The notes beneath the pieces were generated by a model. That model was given only the letters and a program-made list of their open reading frames with translations. It was not told where the DNA came from and made no database searches. A program made the position numbers and the translations under genes. 48,023 bases of DNA from contig CAVIQL010000020.1 in the NCBI GenBank assembly GCA_963644855.1, positions 1-48,023 on the forward strand. Reading direction: 5' to 3'. This document shows, piece after piece, positions 16,107 to 23,427 of this stretch. Origin of the DNA: UBA6398 sp963644855. GTDB taxonomy: Bacteria; Bacteroidota; Bacteroidia; Bacteroidales; Bacteroidaceae. Position 1 is the stretch's first letter. Each line of letters starts with the position of its first letter.

Positions 16107-17426
16107 TTAAGATATTGGGTGGTTTTCTTTAAAAATCTGCATTCGTTTTTCCAGCACGGCATATTGGGTGTCTTTTATGAAGGAAGTGCACACCCTAAGT
16201 CCTTGTTGGCGGCTTCCGGTGGTATCGAGTGAAATTGCGCTCACGCCATAATACATTAGTTCGTGTGCCAATTCGCTGCCGGTCATACCTGGATAAGCTA
16301 TTGTGAAGTAAAAACCATCGGCAATGGGCTCGTCAAGGTCTTTATCATACACAATGTTGAAACCATTTGCGAGGAAAATTTCTTTTAGTTTGGCAGCGCG
16401 ACGACCATATTCGCTAATATCTTTGCGGAAATCGTATACTCCATCGCTTGCAGCCTTTAACATTGCAGCCATAGCGTATTGTGCGCTATGACTTGTGCCA
16501 CTTGAAAGGGCGTAGAGCACTCTATGGATAAAAACAGAACCGAATTCGCCGTTGCCATATTTGTTTGTGAGTGCAGGGTAAGCGCGATGGTAAAGATTGT
16601 TGCTTATGCAGCTCGCCGCTATTCGCTCGCCGGCGTAACTGAATGCCTTGCTTCCGCTAATCAGCAGCACATAGTTGTCTGTATATCTTGCCACGGTGGG
16701 TTGGTAGGGCTCTTTGAAAGGCTCACTTAGGTTTTTGCGGAAATCCATGGCGAAATAAGCCAAATCTTCCAACACTATCGCGTCGTATTTAGCCGCAAGC
16801 GTTCCAATTGTCTTGAGTTCGTCTTCGTTTAAACATACCCAACTCGGATTGTTGGGGTTGCTGTAAATTATGGCTGCAATATTACCTTTAACAAGATACT
16901 CTTCGAGTTTCTTGCCGAGCTTGTCGCCGCGATAATCATAGACATCAAAAGTGGCATATTTGGTTCCCATCACAACACACTGCTGTTTCTGCACGGGAAA
17001 TCCCGGATCGATAAAAAGAATAGTGTCTTTGGTGGGGTTGGCTTGGCTTGCTGTGAGAAACGATGCGAATGTGCCCTGCATCGAACCGCATACGGGAACA
17101 CAGCCTTCGGGATTTACATCGACACCTATGAATGCTTTTATAAATCGAGAGGCTTCGCTTTTGAGCGCGTCAAGTCCGTTGATGTTGGGATACAATCGTG
17201 CAATTCCGTTTTTGAGTGCATTAATTTGTGCATCAACTCCAAATTGTGAAGGAGGGAGCCCGGGCACGCCCATTTCCATTCTCACATATTCTTCACCCGA
17301 TTGTTTTTCGGCCTGTGCGGCTACGGCAACAACTTCGCGAATTGTGGCTTTTCCGAAATCTTGAATGCCAAGGGCGGAAATTGCATTGTCAACAATTTCT
17401 CTGCTTATAGGAGTGGCGGACTTCAT
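16107..17426 (-). CDS. PLP-dependent class I/II aminotransferase
   Basis: Fold-type I aminotransferase, most likely interconverting aromatic amino acids and aryl-pyruvates given its operon. Visible: the GxPDLPP-like VPGLPPSQFG, YPNINGLDALKSEASRFIKAF, VCGSMQGTFASFL, SNPNNPSWVCLNEDELK, DLAYFAMDF (cofactor Asp) and the PLP Lys in ISGSKAFSYAGERIA. C-terminal GLRVCTSF holds the substrate carboxylate-binding Arg. 439 residues. The ATG overlaps the iorB stop in an ATGA, so translation is probably coupled. Substrate preference is inferred from context. Confidence 0.88.
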   Translation of the reverse strand: MKSATPISREIVDNAISALGIQDFGKATIREVVAVAAQAEKQSGEEYVRMEMGVPGLPPSQFGVDAQINALKNGIARLYPNINGLDALKSEASRFIKAFIGVDVNPEGCVPVCGSMQGTFASFLTASQANPTKDTILFIDPGFPVQKQQCVVMGTKYATFDVYDYRGDKLGKKLEEYLVKGNIAAIIYSNPNNPSWVCLNEDELKTIGTLAAKYDAIVLEDLAYFAMDFRKNLSEPFKEPYQPTVARYTDNYVLLISGSKAFSYAGERIAASCISNNLYHRAYPALTNKYGNGEFGSVFIHRVLYALSSGTSHSAQYAMAAMLKAASDGVYDFRKDISEYGRRAAKLKEIFLANGFNIVYDKDLDEPIADGFYFTIAYPGMTGSELAHELMYYGVSAISLDTTGSRQQGLRVCTSFIKDTQYAVLEKRMQIFKENHPIS

Positions 17427-18001
17427 TGTTTTGTACTGTTATATCCGAGGTCAAACGCTTTGATGTTGCCTTCAACCACTTCTTCACCGCGTTTGGCAAA
17501 AACGGCTCTTATGGCGTTTCTAAGATTGTCGGCACTCACTATCTGCAAAAAGGGAGCGGCCATTCCGAGCAGTATCATGTTTGCACTTTTGGGCGTATGG
17601 TTTTCCTTTGCCATGGTATCGATATCTTGTTTTGCCACGTGAGGAAAACTATCGAGTTCGTCTTGCAAGGCTTGTTCGTCCGGATAGTTGGGAATATTGA
17701 CAAAAGGTTTCGACGAAGTAACAATCCACCCGTCTTGAGCCAGACTGTCAACATAGCGTAAGGCTTCCATCGGTTCCATTGAGATAATGAGGTCGGCTTG
17801 TCCTTGCGGAATTAAATCACTGTAGATTTGTTCGGTGCTCAAGCGCAAGTTGCTTTGCACATCTCCGCCGCGTTGGCTCATTCCGTGGACTTCTGCTTGT
17901 TTTAGTGATATTCCTGCTTCGGTGGCAGCCTGTCCTATCACGGTAGCAATGGAAAGAATTCCTTGTCCTCCAACTCCTGATAATATAATGTCCTTTTTCA
18001 T
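17423..18001 (-). CDS. iorB: Indolepyruvate ferredoxin oxidoreductase, beta subunit
   Basis: Gamma-type subunit of a 2-oxoacid:ferredoxin oxidoreductase. The ATG at 18001 gives MKKDIILSGVGGQGILSIA, with the characteristic GVGGQG nucleotide/CoA-interacting loop and EVHGMSQRGGDVQSNLRLS. 192 residues, typical length. The frame runs further upstream, but the ATGA overlap with the iorA stop fixes the start. Works with IorA in reversible oxidative decarboxylation of aryl-pyruvates to aryl-acetyl-CoA. Confidence 0.94.
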   Translation of the reverse strand: MKKDIILSGVGGQGILSIATVIGQAATEAGISLKQAEVHGMSQRGGDVQSNLRLSTEQIYSDLIPQGQADLIISMEPMEALRYVDSLAQDGWIVTSSKPFVNIPNYPDEQALQDELDSFPHVAKQDIDTMAKENHTPKSANMILLGMAAPFLQIVSADNLRNAIRAVFAKRGEEVVEGNIKAFDLGYNSTKQ

Positions 18002-19602
18002 TTTTTCTGTGCTTTTTGTTTGCGAAGACGACGATTGAGAGTTTGTATACACTCTCTGCGCGGAATTATAACCGAAACGCCGTTGTAGTTTATTTCTTCG
18101 CGTATGATTTTTGTGATTTCGTCCATGTTTTTAGGCAGAGGCACTACCACGTGTATATGTTCGGGTTCTACGCCGATGCCTTTGCATATGGCTTCAAACT
18201 TGTTTGTTCCGGCGCTGTCTTGTCCGCCTGTCATGGCTGTGGTAAGGTTGTCTGAAATAATGATAGTGATATTTGCTTTGTCGTTAACGGCATCGAGCAA
18301 TCCAGTCATACCCGAGTGGGTAAATGTAGAGTCGCCTATTACGGCTATTGCGGGAAATAGTCCTGCATCGGCAGCACCTTTTGCCATTGTTATCGAAGCT
18401 CCCATGTCTACGCAACTTGCAAGGGAGTTGAATGGTGGGAGTGCGCCGAGTGTGTAGCAACCTATATCGCCAAAGATGCGTGCTCCGGGGTATTCGGCAG
18501 CCACTTTGTTGAGCGCGGTGTAAACATCGCGGTGTCCACAACCCTGGCAGAGGGCGGGCGGACGGCTCACAACGTTTTTTGCAGGCTCAAAATTTTGATT
18601 GCGACCTTCGCCGAACGCTTGAGATACGATATCGGGGTTCAATTCGCCTGTTCTGGGAAGAGCTCCGGTGAGTCTGCCGATAACGGTGTAGTCTTTCCCC
18701 AAAAGTTTACGCACTTCTTCTTCAACCACCGGCTGACCGTCTTCAACCACAAGTATAGCTTGGCTTTTTTCGGCGAGTTCTTCTATCTGTTTCTTGGGCA
18801 ACGGATATTGCGAAACCTTTACAATTCCAGAGATATACTTAGGATTGCATTCCTTTACATAGTTGTAGCCTATGCCGCAGGCTATCACGCCAAGTTCTCT
18901 TGGGTCGCAGACGCTTTCGTATTTATTGAATTCTGATTTTTCGCTCAGTTGTTCCATTTCGTCCTGCTTGCCAATCAAACCAAGGTATTGCTTGCGCGCT
19001 ATTGCCGGCAGCAAAATCCAATGTTTGCCCTCGTCGGCGTGCATCTCGTTGGGCTCGGAACATTCGCGCAGTTTAATTGCGGCACGAGAGTGGGCAAGGC
19101 GCGTAACTATACGCAGAAGCACCGGCAGTTTCAGACTTTCCGACATTGCAAATGCGGTGTGCATCATATCATAAGCCTCCTGCTGTGTAGAAGGTTCGAA
19201 GATGGGAATCATCGCGAACTTTCCGTAAAAACGGCTATCCTGTTCGTTTTGCGAAGAGTGCATGCTGGGGTCGTCAGCTGCGAGCACAACGAGACCACCA
19301 TTGACACCAGTCATCGCACTGTTTACGAAAGCGTCGGCACAAACGTTCATGCCCACATGCTTCATGCAAACAAGGGCGCGTTTCCCTGCATACGACATTC
19401 CGAGTGCCGCCTCCATGGCAGTCTTCTCGTTAGTACACCAACGACTGTGTACACCGCGCGCTTTTGCTGTGGGATCGGATTGTATAAATTCGGTAATTTC
19501 TGTAGAGGGAGTGCCCGGATAGGCATAAACTCCGCTCAGCCCGGCGTGGATAGCCCCTAAAGCAATGGCTTCGTCGCCGAGCAATAATCTTACATTATTC
19601 AT
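17998..19602 (-). CDS. iorA: Indolepyruvate ferredoxin oxidoreductase, alpha subunit (no C-terminal ferredoxin module)
   Basis: Catalytic subunit for aryl-pyruvate + CoA + oxidised ferredoxin to aryl-acetyl-CoA + CO2. N-terminal pyrimidine-binding domain (GDEAIALGAIHAGLSGVYAYPGTPSTEI), a linker, then the TPP domain with CQGCGHRDVYTALNKVA and GDSTFTHSGMTGLLDAVND. Archaeal IorA ends in an eight-Cys 2x[4Fe-4S] domain; here the chain stops after VIIPRRECIQTLNRRLRKQ, with only one Cys, so electrons must leave through another partner. 534 residues. First gene of the minus operon, with a TACCTTTG promoter box about 54 nt upstream of the ATG. Confidence 0.93.
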   Translation of the reverse strand: MNNVRLLLGDEAIALGAIHAGLSGVYAYPGTPSTEITEFIQSDPTAKARGVHSRWCTNEKTAMEAALGMSYAGKRALVCMKHVGMNVCADAFVNSAMTGVNGGLVVLAADDPSMHSSQNEQDSRFYGKFAMIPIFEPSTQQEAYDMMHTAFAMSESLKLPVLLRIVTRLAHSRAAIKLRECSEPNEMHADEGKHWILLPAIARKQYLGLIGKQDEMEQLSEKSEFNKYESVCDPRELGVIACGIGYNYVKECNPKYISGIVKVSQYPLPKKQIEELAEKSQAILVVEDGQPVVEEEVRKLLGKDYTVIGRLTGALPRTGELNPDIVSQAFGEGRNQNFEPAKNVVSRPPALCQGCGHRDVYTALNKVAAEYPGARIFGDIGCYTLGALPPFNSLASCVDMGASITMAKGAADAGLFPAIAVIGDSTFTHSGMTGLLDAVNDKANITIIISDNLTTAMTGGQDSAGTNKFEAICKGIGVEPEHIHVVVPLPKNMDEITKIIREEINYNGVSVIIPRRECIQTLNRRLRKQKAQKK

Positions 19603-19655
19603 TGTTTATTTCTTGTTACTTTCTGAATGGTTTTCATGATTTATCATGTTCCTTA

Positions 19656-19663
19656 CAAAGGTA
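19656..19663 (-). promoter_or_regulatory. -7 promoter box of the iorA operon
   Basis: Minus-strand TACCTTTG (TAnnTTTG), placing transcription start about 45 nt before the iorA ATG. No clear -33 TTTG at the usual spacing. Confidence 0.6.
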
Positions 19664-19840
19664 ACAAAATTATTGTTTACCGGGTAGCGTTGGCGGCGTT
19701 TATCTTGAAAAATCACAGATTATACTCGAAAAACAGATAATTCTGTTTGTAATCCGCTTGAAAAGCGATTTTCGTTCAGAAGAAACAGCCTGCAAGGTGG
19801 AGAAAATAGCATTTGATTTTCATGGGTTTAGATATGGCAA

Positions 19841-19915
19841 AAACAATGTCTGATATTATTTAAATAATGTCAGACATTGTTTAAATAAAGTCCGATATTA
19901 TTTTTACGATATCCC
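19841..19915 (+). repeat. Interspersed 21-bp-unit repeat, copy C
   Basis: Three consecutive 21-bp units beginning ATGTCTGATATTATTT, ATGTCAGACATTGTTT and AAGTCCGATATTATTT, closed by the ACGATATCCC end motif. It lies between the two divergent promoters of iorA and purH. Confidence 0.85.
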
Positions 19916-20091
19916 GTGTGCGAAAAACAAGGGCGCGGAGCGGGGAAAAATATCGGTATGCGAGCGTAAAACATTACCTCGGATTGGCAACTGCGCGCCC
20001 TGCCGGAGCAATGAAGATGTTTATGGTGCACTATTTGAATGTTTTCCACGATTTTATATCTCGCTATATAAAATATATATGTGAATTTTGT

Positions 20092-20099
20092 TACCTTTG
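20092..20099 (+). promoter_or_regulatory. -7 promoter box of purH
   Basis: TACCTTTG followed by C, about 63 nt before the purH ATG at 20162. It probably also serves the mre genes. Confidence 0.6.
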
Positions 20100-20161
20100 C
20101 AAGCAACTATATACGTATTTAACAGAACTTATTGGTCGCTGAGACCGAAACTATCAGACCC

Positions 20162-20761
20162 ATGGCAGAAAGAAAAGCAATAAAGACAGCGCTGGTGTCC
20201 GTTTTTCATAAGGACGGACTTGAAGAAATCCTCAAAAAACTGCACGAAGAGGGAGTGAAACTCCTCTCTACTGGCGGTACACAAAAATTTATCGAAGAAT
20301 TGGGCTATCCTTGCACCAAAGTAGAGGAAATCACAACCTATCCCTCTATTCTTGGCGGTAGAGTGAAGACCCTTCACCCCAAAATATTCGGAGGAATCTT
20401 GGGACGCCGCGAAAACGACGGCGATATCAAAGAAATGGCGCAGTATGAAATACCTGCAATCGACCTCGTGATTGTAGACCTTTACCCCTTTGAAGAAACA
20501 GTAAAGAGCGGCGCTTCAGAAGCCGACATTATTGAGAAAATAGATATAGGCGGCATTTCGCTTATCCGCGCCGGAGCAAAAAACTTCAAGGACGTTGTTA
20601 TCGTGCCCTCAAAGGCAGAATATTCCGACCTGCTTGGAATACTCAATGAAAAGGGTGCAAATTCCGACATCGAAGACCGTCGCCATTTTGCAGAGCGTGC
20701 TTTTGCAACAAGCAGCCACTACGACACCGCAATTCACTCGTATTTCGCAACGAGCAAGTAA
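20162..20761 (+). CDS. purH: IMP cyclohydrolase, single-domain PurH (no AICAR transformylase domain)
   Basis: Catalyses the last purine step, FAICAR to IMP. It has the MGS-like cyclohydrolase fold with KTALVSVFHKDGLEEILKKL, LLSTGGTQKFIEELG, GGRVKTLHPKIFGGIL, LVIVDLYPFEETV and IDIGGISLIRAGAKNF. The common bifunctional PurH is about 510 residues; this one stops cleanly at 199, right after HYDTAIHSYF, with no transformylase remnant before mreB. The AICAR transformylase must be encoded elsewhere; separate transformylase proteins are known in some bacteria. The ATG at 20162 is chosen because the 10 upstream codons do not match the family. mreB starts 45 nt later. Confidence 0.9.
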   Translation: MAERKAIKTALVSVFHKDGLEEILKKLHEEGVKLLSTGGTQKFIEELGYPCTKVEEITTYPSILGGRVKTLHPKIFGGILGRRENDGDIKEMAQYEIPAIDLVIVDLYPFEETVKSGASEADIIEKIDIGGISLIRAGAKNFKDVVIVPSKAEYSDLLGILNEKGANSDIEDRRHFAERAFATSSHYDTAIHSYFATSK

Positions 20762-20806
20762 GTTTTCCTGCCTATACCCAACAATTATAAAACAAATAAA
20801 GTATAA

Positions 20807-21868
20807 ATGGGATTCTTTTCATTCACCCAAGAATTGGCGATGGACCTCGGAACAGCCAATACAATCATCATAAGCAATGATGAGATTGTTGTAAACGAGC
20901 CGTCGATTGTTGCTCTCGACAGAAACAGCAACAAAATGGTGAAAGTGGGCGAGGCTGCAAAGTTGATGTATGAAAAAACAAACGATAACTTTCGTGTTAT
21001 CCGCCCCTTGCGTGATGGCGTGATTGCCGACTTCTATGCCTGCGAACAAATGATGCGCGGGCTTATCAAAAACGCCCAAAAGGGAAACCATCTCTTTTCT
21101 CCGTCGCTTCGTATGGTGATAGGCGTTCCCTCAGGCTCGACCGAAGTGGAACTACGTGCCGTGCGCGATAGCGCAGAACACGCCGGCGGACGCGATGTTT
21201 ACCTCGTGTTTGAACCAATGGCGGCTGCCATCGGCATTGGAGAGGAACAGCGCGAAGCGGGAATGGATCCGAAAGATTGTTTGGACGTTGAAGCTCCCGA
21301 AGGAAACATGATTGTCGATATAGGTGGCGGTACTACGGAAATTGCAGTGATTTCGCTCGGCGGAATAGTGTCGAACAATTCCATAAAAATAGCCGGCGAC
21401 GATTTCAATGGTGATATTCAGGAATACATGGCGCGTCAGCACAATATCAGAGTGAGCGAGAGAATGGCAGAACGCATCAAGATTCATGTGGGAAGCGCAC
21501 TCACCGACCTCGGCGACCAAGCTCCGCAAGATTATGTGGTGCACGGACCAAACCGAATAACATCTCTGCCAATGGAAGTGCCGGTATGTTACCAGGAAAT
21601 AGCCCACTGTTTGGAAGGCAGCATAGCAAGAATAGAAACCGCCGTGCTTAATGCTCTCGGAAACACTCCTCCCGAACTTTATGCCGATATTGTGCACAAC
21701 GGAATATATCTCACAGGCGGCGGCGCTCTGCTTCGCGGACTCGACAAACGCTTGTCAAACAAAATAAATATCCCGTTCCATGTGGCAAAAGACCCTCTGC
21801 TCTGTGTGGCAAAAGGTACTGGAGTGGCGTTGAAAAACGTAAACCACTATTCATTCCTTATGAGGTAA
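20807..21868 (+). CDS. mreB: Rod-shape-determining actin homolog MreB
   Basis: Bacterial actin that forms membrane-associated filaments steering lateral wall synthesis. N-terminal membrane-binding helix MGFFSFTQE, then the actin-fold phosphate loops MDLGTANT and DIGGGTTEIAVISLGG, plus VFEPMAAAIGIG and TGGGALLRGLDKRL. 353 residues. Heads the shape cluster mreB-mreC-mreD-mrdA-rodA. A 166-nt gap with a long stem-loop separates it from mreC. Confidence 0.97.
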   Translation: MGFFSFTQELAMDLGTANTIIISNDEIVVNEPSIVALDRNSNKMVKVGEAAKLMYEKTNDNFRVIRPLRDGVIADFYACEQMMRGLIKNAQKGNHLFSPSLRMVIGVPSGSTEVELRAVRDSAEHAGGRDVYLVFEPMAAAIGIGEEQREAGMDPKDCLDVEAPEGNMIVDIGGGTTEIAVISLGGIVSNNSIKIAGDDFNGDIQEYMARQHNIRVSERMAERIKIHVGSALTDLGDQAPQDYVVHGPNRITSLPMEVPVCYQEIAHCLEGSIARIETAVLNALGNTPPELYADIVHNGIYLTGGGALLRGLDKRLSNKINIPFHVAKDPLLCVAKGTGVALKNVNHYSFLMR

Positions 21869-21905
21869 ACAATACGCGTCGAAAACGACGTATATAATGA
21901 TACGC

Positions 21906-21952
21906 AAATGGTTAGATGGCGGATTGCCAAGGCAGCACGCTTCTAACCATTT
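21906..21952 (+). promoter_or_regulatory. Stem-loop between mreB and mreC
   Basis: AAATGGTTAGA pairs perfectly with TCTAACCATTT across a 25-nt loop that itself contains TGCC/GGCA. Only TTT then CG follows, so termination would be partial at best. It could lower downstream expression relative to mreB. Confidence 0.55.
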
Positions 21953-22034
21953 TCGCAATAAGGCAACACGAAAAACTCAACCATTGCCACGCAACAAACT
22001 CGCATAACCCTGCCACAATTCCCGTATTTGCTGA

Positions 22035-22895
22035 ATGCACAATCTGATTGAATTTATAAAAAGCCATTTCCACTGGGTAGTGTTCCTGCTTCTCGAAAGT
22101 TTGGGACTGGTTATGCTTTTCCACTTCAACGACTATCAAGCAAGTGTGTGGTTTACCTCGGCAAACGAATTTACTGCCACTGTAGACAGAACCTATTCCG
22201 ACATCATGGCATACGTCAACCTCGGAAAAGTAAACCGAGACCTCACGGCACGAAACGTAATGCTGCAAAAACAAGTGGATCAACTGCGTGAAATACTTCA
22301 AACCCAAGGACATGATTCCATTGATCTTGAAGAGAAACAAAAGAACGCTTTGGCAGGGTTTAAGTTGATTCCTGCACAAGTAACTTCGAACAGCATCACC
22401 AAGGCAAACAACTTTATCGTAATAGACAAAGGCGAAAAAGATGGCATTCGTCCCGATATGGGAGTGGTAAGCGGCGGCGGAATAGTGGGAATAGTATCTC
22501 TTACGAGCCATAATTATAGTTTGGTAATGCCTGTGCTCAACCGCAACTCAAGCATAAGTTGCCGCATTCGTGGACATAAATTCTTCGGTTACTTGGGGTG
22601 GGAAGGCGGAAGTCCGTTGGTGGCTTATCTTAACGACGTACCGCGTTATGCACAATTCAAAGTGGGCGATTATGTTGAGACAAGCGGACATTCATCTATA
22701 TTCCCACCGGGATTGTTCGTTGGAAAAATTATCGCCATAGGCAATTCCAACGATGGACTGTCGTATCGTGTGAAAGTAAACCTTGCTACCGATTTTGCCG
22801 ACCTGCGCGACGTTTGCGTGATAGCAAATCCTGCGAAACCAGAAGTGGACTCCTTGCAAGTACATGCCGTAGAAATGGAACAACCCACAGAATAA
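22035..22895 (+). CDS. mreC: Rod-shape-determining protein MreC
   Basis: Bitopic periplasmic scaffold linking MreB to PBP2/RodA. One N-terminal membrane segment (HWVVFLLLESLGLVMLFHF), a coiled coil (about 60-100, VNRDLTARNVMLQKQVDQLREILQ), then the MreC beta-barrel domain with VIDKGEKDGIRPDMGVVSGGGIVGIV, FKVGDYVETSGHSSIFPPGLFVGKI. 286 residues. mreD follows after 10 nt. Confidence 0.95.
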   Translation: MHNLIEFIKSHFHWVVFLLLESLGLVMLFHFNDYQASVWFTSANEFTATVDRTYSDIMAYVNLGKVNRDLTARNVMLQKQVDQLREILQTQGHDSIDLEEKQKNALAGFKLIPAQVTSNSITKANNFIVIDKGEKDGIRPDMGVVSGGGIVGIVSLTSHNYSLVMPVLNRNSSISCRIRGHKFFGYLGWEGGSPLVAYLNDVPRYAQFKVGDYVETSGHSSIFPPGLFVGKIIAIGNSNDGLSYRVKVNLATDFADLRDVCVIANPAKPEVDSLQVHAVEMEQPTE

Positions 22896-22905
22896 AAAGC
22901 GAAAT

Positions 22906-23427
22906 ATGTTAGGCACATTATTAAAAAGATTAGGTTGGTTTCTACTGATACTCGCGCTTCAAGTGCTCGTGTTTGATCACGTGCATATCTTTGGACATGC
23001 CACACCTTTTGTGGCAGTTTATTTTGTGTTGCTGTTCCCTGCTGACAGTTCTAAAAGCGGAATACTTTTGTGGAGTTTCATTTTTGGCGTAATTGCAGAT
23101 ACCTTTACCAACACTCCGGGCGTTGCTGCAATTTCGTTGACAACAACAGCGATGATACAGCCTTGGCTATTGAAAATAAACTCCACGGTTGAAACCGACG
23201 ATGACGTACCTATTCCTTCTTCTGTCAAGATGGGTTGGAGCGCATATATAAGATATGTTTCGCTGGCAGTGGTTTTGTGTGAAATTATATTCTATGTGCT
23301 CGAAACATTCTCGTTTTTCAATTGGACGGAAATACTTATCAATGCCGGCAGTAGCGCGCTGTTGACAATATTAATAATTGTCGCGATAGAAAGCGTGAGA
23401 ACAAGCGGAAAGAAAAGAGCGGAATGA
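22906..23427 (+). CDS. mreD: Rod-shape-determining protein MreD
   Basis: Small polytopic inner-membrane protein of the elongasome, 173 residues. About five hydrophobic segments are visible, starting with LGWFLLILALQVLVFDHV and including FVAVYFVLLFPADSSKSGILLWSFIFGVIADTFTNTPG, the conserved part of the family. Sequence is otherwise weakly conserved; identity rests on topology plus position between mreC and mrdA. Its stop overlaps the PBP2 start in an ATGA. Confidence 0.9.
   Translation: MLGTLLKRLGWFLLILALQVLVFDHVHIFGHATPFVAVYFVLLFPADSSKSGILLWSFIFGVIADTFTNTPGVAAISLTTTAMIQPWLLKINSTVETDDDVPIPSSVKMGWSAYIRYVSLAVVLCEIIFYVLETFSFFNWTEILINAGSSALLTILIIVAIESVRTSGKKRAE

Larger units (their letters stand above)
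19603..20161. other. Intergenic spacer between divergent iorA and purH
   Basis: Contains the iorA promoter box (19656-19663, minus), interspersed repeat copy C (19841-19915), a long-range inverted repeat GGGCGCG/CGCGCCC (19931-19937 and 19994-20000) and the purH promoter box (20092-20099). I see no gene in it. Confidence 0.7.
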
